Both the position numbers and the translations under genes were made by a program. Under the pieces are notes generated by a model. That model saw only the letters and a program-made list of their open reading frames with translations, did no database searches and had not been told where the DNA came from. A stretch of DNA of 64,000 bases, taken from Acidobacteriota bacterium. Its GTDB lineage: Bacteria; Acidobacteriota; Terriglobia; Terriglobales; Acidobacteriaceae. The DNA is taken from assembly GCA_025359885.1 (NCBI GenBank), contig JANYDG010000021.1:1-64000 (forward strand), given 5' to 3'. Positions 26,785-34,783 of this stretch are shown in pieces (the stretch's first letter is position 1; the number at the start of each line of letters is the position of its first letter).

Positions 26785-28737
26785 ATGAAGAAGCAAAAAG
26801 CGGCTCTAGGCGGGACCCTCAAGCAGGAGTTCAAAAAAGACCTTGAGTTGTTCGAGTACTTTCTTGTCCTGATCAACAACTCCAGCCCAATTCGAAACGT
26901 AGAACTGATGTGGGCAGATGATCTGGAGCTTTTTGATCCGGGCGAAAGGCCGCGCGTGAATACCTGCGATGCCCTGGTGCAGATTGCACAGATGACTCAG
27001 CAAACCGGGGGAGGGGAAGTCGCAGGACGTACGTCGCCCAGCCCAAGTACCCTTTTTTGTGATCTGGTGCACGGCTTCGGTAGCCATGAGGAGCAAACGT
27101 GCGGGCGAAGTGACAGGCCTGCCAAGGAACGCTGCCGTACCTCTGGATGCAGCCAGGTGTATCCCTGTCACGTCGGGCTGACGGACATTGCAGTTCCAGT
27201 GATCTGTGAGGATAAATATCTGGGTACACTGTTCAGCGGGCAGGTGTTGTCCAAGCCGCCATCGCCGGAGGGATTTGCCCTGGTAAACGCGGCTCTCGTC
27301 GGGCAGCCCCATATTGATATGGCTCGACTCGAAGAGGCTTACTATCGCGTACCTGTTGTAACCACCGCACAGCTGGCCGAGATGGTGCGCATGCTCGAAG
27401 TGTTCGCGCGCTACCTGGCCAACGCCTGGAGGCGGCTCGAGATCATGAGCGAATTCCAGCGCGTACGGGAGCGTGAACTCGCCCTTGACCGCCGCCAGCT
27501 TGCTGAAATGATGCTTGCCGGGCAGATGAGCAATGGTCCAGAGAACAATGTTGAAGCGATGCATGCGCTGGCAAACAGCGTCGGCCTGGAGCGGCTGCCC
27601 GATCGTGTGTTGATCTTGCGGCTGCAAACTGCAATGCAGAGTTCACAGGTGCTTGTTGCCCCACGGCGTGAGGCCAAGCGTGCGGCGGCCATTGGCAACC
27701 ATCTTGCGCTGGCGCGAGTTGCGCACATCGTCGAAGACCGTTGCCAGAATTGGCCGAACACGCTGGCGACGGTGATTACTCCAGGAGAGATTTGCATTTT
27801 TACCACCCAAAAGTCGCGCACCCATGGCCATGAGCGGATGTTGCTTGACGAGATGGCCCAGGCACTTTTGCGCACTGCGCGCAGTCAGGGGCTCGCGATG
27901 GCGCGAGTCGGCATCAGCAGCACCCATGCGCAGTCCACCGAGCTGTTACGTGCGTACCATGAGGCGTCGTCTGCTCTGGATTCGGGTCATTCGACCATCA
28001 ACTGGTTTGAAGCGCTGCCCGGGCGGCAGCAGCAGCCTGCGCAAAATCTGGGCAAGGTGATAAAGGCTCTTCAGTTGGCAGATATAGCGGTCGTGAATGC
28101 TGCCGTGCAGGAGTTTCTGGCAGCCGCAGCGCCGGCCGCTGCGACAATCGCACAACTTCAGCAGGCGCGCGGATTGCTGACCTGGGCCTGTGAGCACCTC
28201 GCGCGCGAAATGGCATCGCTAGGGTCAGACGGTGTCCTGGTCACGCTGGCCAAGGATCGGGCGGTGCAGATCATCGTGGGGTCGCCCAATTCCTTTTCCA
28301 TGGCGGAAGCATTCCGCAGTTTTGTCGAACAGTTACGCGTTCAACTTGTGCAACTCTTCAGCCAGCGCGATGAAAAAATCGTGATTGAGACGCAGCGGTT
28401 GGTGCGCGAAATGGGCCCGGAAAAGGTGACGATACAGGATATTGCCCACGATTTGAAACTCTCCGCCGGGCACCTGGGCCGTGTCTATAGCCGCACCAGC
28501 GGGCACACGCTTGAGGAATATCTGATTCGACAGCGGCTGGAGATGGCACGGCGCTTACTGCTTGACCCGCGACTGCATGTCTCTGAAGTGGCTGACCGAT
28601 GTGGCTTTTGCAATCCGGCATACTTCGCTTCTGTCTTCAAAAAATACATGCACTGCACACCCCGCGCCTATGCCAGCGAGCCTCAGCGCTGGAGCGGTTT
28701 TGAGCATTCGGCTCTTGAACTGGAGAGAGCCGGCTAG
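26785..28737 (+). CDS. AraC-family transcriptional regulator with PocR sensory domain
   Basis: Ligand-responsive activator of about 650 aa. The N-terminal PocR-type domain (about residues 35-215) carries the conserved cysteine pattern CRTSGCSQVYPCHVGLTDIAVPV and the EDKYLGTLFSGQVL strand. The middle (about 215-530) resembles the helical/cyclase-like region of large AraC regulators. The C-terminal HTH has two motifs, TIQDIAHDLKLSAGHLGRVY and VADRCGFCNPAYFASVFKKY. ATG 26785 is 10 bases from a GGAG; GTG 26779 is possible. Known PocR domains bind small organic ligands such as 1,2-propanediol. Its place between the GH36-SDR genes and the dehydrogenase suggests it controls this sugar locus. Confidence 0.88.
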   Translation: MKKQKAALGGTLKQEFKKDLELFEYFLVLINNSSPIRNVELMWADDLELFDPGERPRVNTCDALVQIAQMTQQTGGGEVAGRTSPSPSTLFCDLVHGFGSHEEQTCGRSDRPAKERCRTSGCSQVYPCHVGLTDIAVPVICEDKYLGTLFSGQVLSKPPSPEGFALVNAALVGQPHIDMARLEEAYYRVPVVTTAQLAEMVRMLEVFARYLANAWRRLEIMSEFQRVRERELALDRRQLAEMMLAGQMSNGPENNVEAMHALANSVGLERLPDRVLILRLQTAMQSSQVLVAPRREAKRAAAIGNHLALARVAHIVEDRCQNWPNTLATVITPGEICIFTTQKSRTHGHERMLLDEMAQALLRTARSQGLAMARVGISSTHAQSTELLRAYHEASSALDSGHSTINWFEALPGRQQQPAQNLGKVIKALQLADIAVVNAAVQEFLAAAAPAAATIAQLQQARGLLTWACEHLAREMASLGSDGVLVTLAKDRAVQIIVGSPNSFSMAEAFRSFVEQLRVQLVQLFSQRDEKIVIETQRLVREMGPEKVTIQDIAHDLKLSAGHLGRVYSRTSGHTLEEYLIRQRLEMARRLLLDPRLHVSEVADRCGFCNPAYFASVFKKYMHCTPRAYASEPQRWSGFEHSALELERAG

Positions 28738-28782
28738 TCGCAAGGGCAGTTGAATATCTGCGAGATTCAAGGAGATTAAGCG

Positions 28783-29784
28783 ATGCGTGCACTGGTCTAT
28801 ACGGCTCCACATCAAGTGGCGATGGAGGATCGTCCGCGCCCGGTGGCAGCGGTCGGCGAGAGTGAGATTTTCGTCAAGGTGGCCGGTATTTGCGGTTCGG
28901 ATATTTCTGGATTTCTCGGGCATAGCCGTCGCCGGATAGCTCCACTCGTCTTGGGACATGAATTCGTCGGACGTCGATCCGGCCATGGCGATGATGGGCA
29001 GCGAGTCGTCGTCAATCCGCTCATCAGTTGCGGGCGCTGCACCGCCTGCCTCACGGGTGCGCAGAATCTCTGTTCAAGTTGGCGCCTGCTCGGCATGGAT
29101 ACCACCGCGGGATGCTACGCCGAGTCAGTCGTGGTGCCCGATGCTCAGGTCTACGATATCCCCGATGATTTGCCAGACACCCGCGCTGTGCTTGCCGAGC
29201 CGCTGGCCAACATTGTTCATCTCTTCCGCCTCGCAGCTCCCCAACCGTTCTTCCGCATGGGCATTGTTGGTGGGGGCACAATGGGCGCTCTGGCGCTGCT
29301 GACGGCCCTGCGCCTGGGCGTGCGACAGGTACTCGTGCAGGATGTGAGTGAACAGCGACTCGCTGTGGTTCGTTCAATGGGCGCGACGCTGGCCGTCAAT
29401 GCAGCCACCGATCAAGGACGCGCAAACGCGAGAGACTTCGCTGGCTATGGACTCGACCTCGTCCTCGATGCGAGCGGTTCCGAATCTGCCCGTCAGGCCG
29501 CCTTTGATCTGTGTCGGCCCGGAGGGCAGATTGTCCTGCTGGGTATGGCCAAAGAGCGAAGTGAGATTGACTTCGTGACCAGCATTCGCAAGGAGCATCG
29601 CGTTGTGATGTCGTTTGCCTATACGCCAGTCGATTTCGAACGATCCCTCGGACTGCTCAAGGCCGGAGAAATTGACCTGACTCCCTGGACCGTCGAAATG
29701 CCCCTTGAAGAGGGTCAACGGGCATTTGACACGATGACCACTTCGCCCGGTGACACGCTCAAAATGCTGCTCCGGGTAAGTTAA
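28783..29784 (+). CDS. Zinc-dependent medium-chain alcohol/polyol dehydrogenase
   Basis: NAD(P)-linked oxidation of a secondary alcohol, probably a sugar, polyol or sugar acid. The catalytic zinc ligands are in GICGSDI and LGHEFVG. The four structural-zinc cysteines are in ISCGRCTACLTGAQNLC. The Rossmann motif is GIVGGGTMGALAL, followed by an acidic residue in VQDVSE that suggests NAD. At 333 aa it is slightly shorter than threonine or sorbitol dehydrogenases because of a shortened region around GRRSGHGDD. It starts 45 bases after the regulator gene, preceded by AAGGAG, and converges with the dehydratase gene. This fits a sugar-acid degradation pathway. Confidence 0.88.
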   Translation: MRALVYTAPHQVAMEDRPRPVAAVGESEIFVKVAGICGSDISGFLGHSRRRIAPLVLGHEFVGRRSGHGDDGQRVVVNPLISCGRCTACLTGAQNLCSSWRLLGMDTTAGCYAESVVVPDAQVYDIPDDLPDTRAVLAEPLANIVHLFRLAAPQPFFRMGIVGGGTMGALALLTALRLGVRQVLVQDVSEQRLAVVRSMGATLAVNAATDQGRANARDFAGYGLDLVLDASGSESARQAAFDLCRPGGQIVLLGMAKERSEIDFVTSIRKEHRVVMSFAYTPVDFERSLGLLKAGEIDLTPWTVEMPLEEGQRAFDTMTTSPGDTLKMLLRVS

Positions 29785-29894
29785 AGCATTTTCAGGAATG
29801 GTACAAAGGGAGGCCGCACCGCTGACTGGATTTCTCATCAGGAAAAATCCATCCTTGCGAAAGCGAGAGACTTCACAGAATTCCTGAAAATGCT
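29785..29894. repeat. 110-bp element bounded by a 15-bp perfect inverted repeat
   Basis: AGCATTTTCAGGAAT (29785-29799) and ATTCCTGAAAATGCT (29880-29894) are perfect complements and fill exactly the gap between the convergent dehydrogenase and dehydratase genes. An inner GGATTT/AAATCC pair is also present. It could be a mobile MITE/REP-like unit or a long terminator hairpin. Confidence 0.55.
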
Positions 29895-31028
29895 CTAGGC
29901 ATTGAACCGGTAGCGATCAATCGTCTCCATATTCAGCGTAACTCCGAGCCCAGGTGAATTGGGCACGCGGACCATGCCATCTGCCTCAACTGGGAAATGT
30001 TCGTTCGTCGTGTGCCAGCGCAGGGGCGAGTGGCTCAAAGAGAATTCCAGAGGCTCGACATTGGGCTGAACAGCCAGAAAGTGCAGGTTGGCCGCGATCT
30101 CGATATTGGTCTTGTAGCCATGCGTGATGACGCGCTTCCCCCGCGCGTAGGCCGCAGCCGCGATTTTCTGAATGCCGGTAAAGCCGCCGACCTGGGAAAT
30201 ATCCGGCTGGCAGATGCTTGCTCCGCCCGCATCCATCATTTCGATGAATTCGCGCACATGGGTCAGGCCCAGGTCGCCGACACCTGTCGCCAAACCATGC
30301 TTGCTCATCTCAAGATGGCCCTCGACATCGTCAAGAGGCAGCGGCGCCTCAAGAAACCAGATGCCGACTTCGCGGTAGATGGGAAAAAGCCGCAGGCCTT
30401 CAGAGGCCGTGCGGTACGAGAGCGCGGCATCGACGATGAGGCGGGCATCAGGGCCAGCCTGTTCGCGCGCCGCTGAGAGCAAGCGCCCGGTCAGCGCGAT
30501 GTCGTCGAGCCACCAGGGGTCGGCCGCAAATTTGAAGTTGCGCAGATTCCTCGCCTGCCCCGCCGCGACCTGCGCCCGCACTTCCTCGGGAGTCTGCGCC
30601 ATCGGATAGATGGTGCCGTATGCAGGCAAGCGGTCGCGCCTGGCGCCGCCAAGCAACTCGTGGACAGGCTTGCCTTCGATCTTTCCGCGCAGGTCCCACA
30701 GCGCCAGATCGACGCCACCAATCGCGTGCATGGCCAGGCCTCGGCGACCTACATAATCGGTCGAGTCATACATGCGGTGCCACAGCTCCACCGGATCAGC
30801 CGGGTCTGCACCGACCAGCACAGCAGAGAGCGACCGCGCATGATTGTGCGCCGAGGGTCCACGCACAATAGCTTGAATGGCGGGCGCCATCGACTCAGTC
30901 TCGCCAATCCCGGTAAGACCGCTGTCGGTATGGACGACCAGGACGCAGTCGTCATACGAGCCGTCGAACAGCTCGATCAACGGGTCTTCGGCGCGCAGGT
31001 GTATGGCTTCAACGGATGTGATCTTCAT
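29895..31028 (-). CDS. Enolase-superfamily sugar-acid dehydratase/cycloisomerase (mandelate racemase subgroup)
   Basis: Mg-dependent enzyme that abstracts the alpha-proton of a carboxylate, usually an aldonate or aldarate dehydratase. The N-terminal capping domain runs to about residue 125. The barrel holds NFKFAADPWW (KxF-type base position), metal ligands in LIVDAALSY, WFLEAPLP and ATGVGDLG (Asp where Glu is usual), PDISQVGGFTG, and the catalytic His in VITHGYKTNIE. ATG 31028 is preceded by AGAGGAAA; the longer frame to 31073 adds nothing conserved. The subgroup is unresolved (galactonate, fuconate, rhamnonate or similar). With the dehydrogenases nearby it suggests non-phosphorylative sugar oxidation. 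Confidence 0.85.
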   Translation of the reverse strand: MKITSVEAIHLRAEDPLIELFDGSYDDCVLVVHTDSGLTGIGETESMAPAIQAIVRGPSAHNHARSLSAVLVGADPADPVELWHRMYDSTDYVGRRGLAMHAIGGVDLALWDLRGKIEGKPVHELLGGARRDRLPAYGTIYPMAQTPEEVRAQVAAGQARNLRNFKFAADPWWLDDIALTGRLLSAAREQAGPDARLIVDAALSYRTASEGLRLFPIYREVGIWFLEAPLPLDDVEGHLEMSKHGLATGVGDLGLTHVREFIEMMDAGGASICQPDISQVGGFTGIQKIAAAAYARGKRVITHGYKTNIEIAANLHFLAVQPNVEPLEFSLSHSPLRWHTTNEHFPVEADGMVRVPNSPGLGVTLNMETIDRYRFNA

Positions 31029-31211
31029 GCAAAAATTTCCTCTCGTCCGCCCGATGATAATGCTGCGCAACATCTACCCGAAAGGCACAAACAGTCATAG
31101 CGAAAGAATGAACCGCAAAACGCGATTGAACGAGGCTTATCGCCATTGCTCATGCTTCCGGTGGACAGTATGCTCCCTGTAGGCAAACATGCGGTCGCGA
31201 GGGCCCATTGC

Positions 31212-31667
31212 ATGAACCAGAAAACTATCTCACGCAAACTACCCCTGTGGCTGTTGTGGTCGATCTTGACCATCGTGCTGTGGGGTGCCTGGGGTTTCGT
31301 ATCAAAGGTGGCCTCGAACGGCGTTGATGTCTACGTGAATCAGCTGCTGTACACCGTGGGACTGATTCCGCTCATGGTGTTTGTTGCGTGGACGGTGCGG
31401 AAGCACAGCCCCCGCGAGGATGCCGCTACCCGGCGCAAGGGCATCTTCTGGGCCTTCCTCACCGGCATTCTCGGCGGACTGGGAAATCTCGCCTTCTTTC
31501 AAGCGCTCGTCAAGGGCGGGGAAGCATCCATTGTTGCGCCAGTAACCGCGCTGTTCCCCATGGTGACCGTGCTGCTTGCAGTTCTGTTTTTGAAGGAGCG
31601 CCTGGGTCGCACGCAGTGGATAGGGCTTGCGCTGGCCTTCGTGGCAATTTATCTGTTGAGTGCTTGA
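31212..31667 (+). CDS. Half-size EamA/DMT transporter, first of a pair
   Basis: Inner-membrane protein of 151 aa with about five TM helices and one EamA domain: WLLWSILTIVLWGAWGFVSK, YTVGLIPLMVFVAWTV, FLTGILGGLGNLAFFQALVKGG, then EASIVAPVTALFPMVTVLLAVLFLKERLG and a last helix. Typical DMT exporters have two such domains in one chain of about 300 aa. This has one, and the next gene, 28 bases on, encodes the other, so a heterodimer is likely. ATG 31212 lies downstream of a weaker in-frame extension. The substrate is unknown; metabolite, sugar-acid or amino-acid export is typical. It is divergent from the dehydratase gene. Confidence 0.82.
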   Translation: MNQKTISRKLPLWLLWSILTIVLWGAWGFVSKVASNGVDVYVNQLLYTVGLIPLMVFVAWTVRKHSPREDAATRRKGIFWAFLTGILGGLGNLAFFQALVKGGEASIVAPVTALFPMVTVLLAVLFLKERLGRTQWIGLALAFVAIYLLSA

Positions 31668-31695
31668 GCCTGAACTGGTTACGGAGAATCTGGAA

Positions 31696-32145
31696 ATGCA
31701 TATCTGGCTTGGATTCGCGATGCTTGCCCTGGCCTTCTGGGGCGTGACGGGCGTTACACAAAAGCTCTCGACAAACTCCATCTCCAGCGAACGCTCGTTT
31801 CTGTGGTTCTGCTGGGCGATGGTGGCGCTTTCGGCGGCCGTGCTGGTTGTCGCGCGACCTCACTGGGGCCTGGGCACAGTCGTTGTACTTGCCTCAATTG
31901 CCGGCGGGGCTCTGAATGGTCTGGGGGCCTGGACCAGCTTTCGCGCCCTCGAATCCGGCGGCAAAGCATCGATCGTCATCTCGCTTATTTCGCTCTATCC
32001 GCTGCTCACCGTGGGGCTGGCCGTCGTACTACTCGGCGAGCGCTTGACATGGATGCAGATGGCCGGAGCGGTTGTGGCGATTACCGCAGCGATTCTGTTA
32101 TCGATTGAGCCACCTGCCCCAACCAAAACCCAGTCCCAGGCATAG
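31696..32145 (+). CDS. Half-size EamA/DMT transporter, second of a pair
   Basis: Partner of the preceding gene, 149 aa, again one EamA domain with about five TM helices: LGFAMLALAFWGVTGVTQK, FLWFCWAMVALSAAVLVV, GGALNGLGAWTSFRALESGG, KASIVISLISLYPLLTVGLAVVLLGERL, and AGAVVAITAAILLS. The LFP/LYP...KER/GER signature appears once in each gene. ATG 31696 follows GGAG at 31682-31685. A GTG at 31660 would overlap the first gene by eight bases. The pair could be a natural two-gene transporter or one gene split by a stop; both halves have their own start signals, which favours two genes. Confidence 0.82.
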   Translation: MHIWLGFAMLALAFWGVTGVTQKLSTNSISSERSFLWFCWAMVALSAAVLVVARPHWGLGTVVVLASIAGGALNGLGAWTSFRALESGGKASIVISLISLYPLLTVGLAVVLLGERLTWMQMAGAVVAITAAILLSIEPPAPTKTQSQA

Positions 32146-32162
32146 ACTGCATATTTCCGGCC

Positions 32163-33167
32163 TCACGATTCATCCCCAGGATAAATCTGTCCGCTTGCGT
32201 CGATTCCCCCGACGGATTTCAGCCCTTCAGCGGTTGCAAAGAGTACCGACGTCTCCAGGCTTTCACCCGGAGCGAGCCAGCGTGCCCTTTCAGCATCGAT
32301 CATCGCCTGGGTCTGAAATGGGTACCCCGTTGCAGGTTCGAGAACAGCCACGTTGAGATTGCGCCAGCCGCCGTGGCTCGCAAAGAGCCAGCAGCTTGAA
32401 AAGACTTCAGGATCAAAGCGCAATACGCTGGCCAGACCATTGGCGCGGTTGGTCATCGCACACCAGCCCGCTGCCATTTCTGTCCCATAAAAGAAATGCA
32501 CCGCTCGCGAAGCTGCATCAGGTACATTGCGCAAGTCGAGACGAGTCTCCCCCAGCTGTGCATGAGGCCACGGAAAGCTCAACGGCGCCTCGCCAAGCGT
32601 CCCTGGAAATCCCGGTTCGCGAACCGCCGTCATCGGCGGGAAATCAATCCGGTGCTGCGCAGAGACGGCAAAGGCAGGGTGCAGCTTCCACAGGAACGGA
32701 TACGCTTCCGAATTCTGATTGGTAAATCGATACTCAATCTCGAATCGACCGCTACCAGCCCTGAGACGAATCGTTCGCTCCACCAGGAAGCAGCTGATCG
32801 GCGTGGTGAATCGGAGGCGAACTCCAATGCTGTCGCTATCTTCAAACGGCTCAGCATGCCAGTTTCCTGTCCACAGCTCGCCATGATCAGGCAGAAACTC
32901 GCCCTGCAGCAGACCAGCCTCATCGTTCGGAAAAAGCTCATCCCAGCCGCCGCTCCACAAGTCGTCGTAATGGGCGTGAATCGTGTGCCTTGCTGGAGCG
33001 ATGCGCGGGTTATTCCACAGCAGAGGCGCGTCGAGCGGCTTATACGTGATCTGCCATATCTTCCCGCCCGCCTCCGGCAGGATGACCAGGTGAAGAAAGC
33101 GATTTTCAAGCACAAGAGCACGCAGTCCGTGCAGTGTCCATGCAGTCGAGAGTCGGAGTTCATTCAT
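32163..33167 (-). CDS. Aldose 1-epimerase-like (galactose-mutarotase fold) protein
   Basis: 334-aa protein with the beta-sandwich features of the mutarotase-like superfamily: LVILPEAGGKIWQITYK near the N-terminus, a DDLWSGGWDELFPND loop, then LWKLHPAFAV with a conserved His, and VAVLEPATGYP near the C-terminus with a likely catalytic Glu. No signal peptide is seen once ATG 33167 is used; the frame extending to 33263 looks non-coding. It may interconvert sugar anomers or bind a sugar ligand for the locus, but could belong to an uncharacterised subgroup. It converges with the second EamA gene across only 17 bases. Confidence 0.72.
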   Translation of the reverse strand: MNELRLSTAWTLHGLRALVLENRFLHLVILPEAGGKIWQITYKPLDAPLLWNNPRIAPARHTIHAHYDDLWSGGWDELFPNDEAGLLQGEFLPDHGELWTGNWHAEPFEDSDSIGVRLRFTTPISCFLVERTIRLRAGSGRFEIEYRFTNQNSEAYPFLWKLHPAFAVSAQHRIDFPPMTAVREPGFPGTLGEAPLSFPWPHAQLGETRLDLRNVPDAASRAVHFFYGTEMAAGWCAMTNRANGLASVLRFDPEVFSSCWLFASHGGWRNLNVAVLEPATGYPFQTQAMIDAERARWLAPGESLETSVLFATAEGLKSVGGIDASGQIYPGDES

Positions 33168-33422
33168 ACTGTTTGCTCGCCAGTCACGCTCCCAGAGTAG
33201 CGGCCAGAATGAAACTTTGCCGAGAAAGAATCGCCGGAATACGGTGCATTGATTCGATTTCACAGCATTGACCGGCAGAAGCTGTCTAACTTAGCTCCAG
33301 GTGCAGGACGGGCCTTTGGCTCTCCTCAGGTTCACATAGTTGCGCACCCGTCTGCAGAGGCAACCCGTCGCTTTCAGTGATTTGGTTGATTTACCGTCGT
33401 GAGTCGATTCCGGTCAGAAGAC
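33168..33422. other. Gap between the mutarotase-like gene and the T6SS operon end
   Basis: About 255 bases with no supportable gene. It should hold the promoter of the mutarotase-like gene and the 3' end of the T6SS operon, but no clear hairpin with T-run was found. Confidence 0.35.
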
Positions 33423-34778
33423 CTACTCGTCCAGCAGCACAATCAGGGTTAACTCAGGCGAGGGAATTTCACCAGGAACATACACCCCGATCTGTCGCGT
33501 CTGCACGATGTGTTCCCAGCAGGGGCCACTGCGGTTGATGGCGAAATACTGGCTCTCAACGCGCGCGGCAATCTGCGGCGGCGGCACTAACAGGTGATTC
33601 AACGGCAGGCCCGGCAAAGCTCGTTTAATGAGCTCAAGCACAAATCGCTGTGAGCAGGTTTTCACCAGCTTGGGTGCGCGGCTGATCAGGTCTGCTTCGC
33701 CAATTGGCGAACTGATCTCGAGAATCCAGCGCGCGGGTCCCAGGCAGCGCTCATCGCGCAGTTCGCCGTGATACAGAAAGCTCTCCACTGCCTTCAACGG
33801 AATCTTGATGGCCTTGGAGGGCATGACGATTTCCAGATGGCGGCGAATGTGGTCGTCGAGGGCGGCAAACTGTGCGCCCAACTCTTTGTGATCGTATGCA
33901 GGAAGCGAGCGCGGGTGCACATCGAGGCCAAAGGTGCAGAGAGCACCGGCAAGCCGCGACATTTCGCGGAACAACTCCTGCGGGTGGGCATGCTTTGACA
34001 GCAAAAAGTGCCGCAGGGAAGAGACATTTGAATTGAGCGCATGCAAAAACCAATACTGCGCTACATGCCGCGCCGACATGCCTGCCTGAAAGACCCCGTT
34101 GCGCTGCTGTTGCTCGTTCGTAAAGACAGTGCTCTTCTCGTCCAGAATCTCAATCAGCCGCCGCAGAATACCGGTCAGCACCGGGCTCGCGCTCAGGTTC
34201 AGGCACGGAGGAATGAACGTTGGGTCAGCTTCAAACCGCCCCGATCCGTCGCGCAACACGCGCACCAGGGCCAGGCTGGCGAACTTGTCAGTGACTTCAG
34301 CTTCACTCAGTAATTGCAGATTCTTGCGGCCCACGCGGATCTGCTTCTCGTCCCGGCCTGTATTCTGGTCGGGCATAGGCTGCTCTATGCCGTGAAAGCG
34401 CAGGGTAGGGGAGTTGTTATCGTCCACGCTCGTGTTGCGGCCGTCTGGCAGGTCAACGGGTACCGCCAGATGTAGCGTCAGGTGGTCGGCGACCGGCGAA
34501 AAAAGCGGCCGGAAGTCGCGCGGCTCAGGCGCTGCATCGGAGCCGGGCAGGTCAAAGGCCAGCCCATCCTCAAACAGCCCGCGCGCATGCGCCAGCGAAA
34601 GCGTTCCATTGCGCAGGGCGTCTGCATCAAACTGCAATCCGGCAAAGCCATTCGCATCGCGCCACAAGCTCGCCGTAACAAAGTTCAGCGAGTCTTCAAA
34701 GTAGCGGTTCTGCGCCTGAAAATGATGGGGCCCCAGGTACATGCCTTCTGACCACACGGGTTTTGTGAGTTGTTTCAT
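33423..34778 (-). CDS. tssK: Type VI secretion baseplate subunit TssK, copy A (operon-distal)
   Basis: TssK trimers link the T6SS baseplate wedges (TssE-F-G) to the membrane complex (TssL-M). The N-terminal shoulder motif is present (PVWSEGMYLGPHHFQAQNRYFED), the middle helical bundle includes RHVAQYWFLHALNSN, and the C-terminal head ends GVYVPGEIPSPELTLIVLLDE. The length of 451 aa is standard. It is the last gene of the minus-strand operon and starts 5 bases after the stop of an equally long tssK. The two align over their full length but differ at many positions, so they are long-diverged paralogues, not a recent duplication. Confidence 0.92.
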   Translation of the reverse strand: MKQLTKPVWSEGMYLGPHHFQAQNRYFEDSLNFVTASLWRDANGFAGLQFDADALRNGTLSLAHARGLFEDGLAFDLPGSDAAPEPRDFRPLFSPVADHLTLHLAVPVDLPDGRNTSVDDNNSPTLRFHGIEQPMPDQNTGRDEKQIRVGRKNLQLLSEAEVTDKFASLALVRVLRDGSGRFEADPTFIPPCLNLSASPVLTGILRRLIEILDEKSTVFTNEQQQRNGVFQAGMSARHVAQYWFLHALNSNVSSLRHFLLSKHAHPQELFREMSRLAGALCTFGLDVHPRSLPAYDHKELGAQFAALDDHIRRHLEIVMPSKAIKIPLKAVESFLYHGELRDERCLGPARWILEISSPIGEADLISRAPKLVKTCSQRFVLELIKRALPGLPLNHLLVPPPQIAARVESQYFAINRSGPCWEHIVQTRQIGVYVPGEIPSPELTLIVLLDE

Positions 34779-34783
34779 GTGCG

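Noticed and set aside
28700-33422. dif recombination site near the skew change
   Set aside because: No sequence resembling the XerC/XerD dif consensus was found by eye in these gaps.
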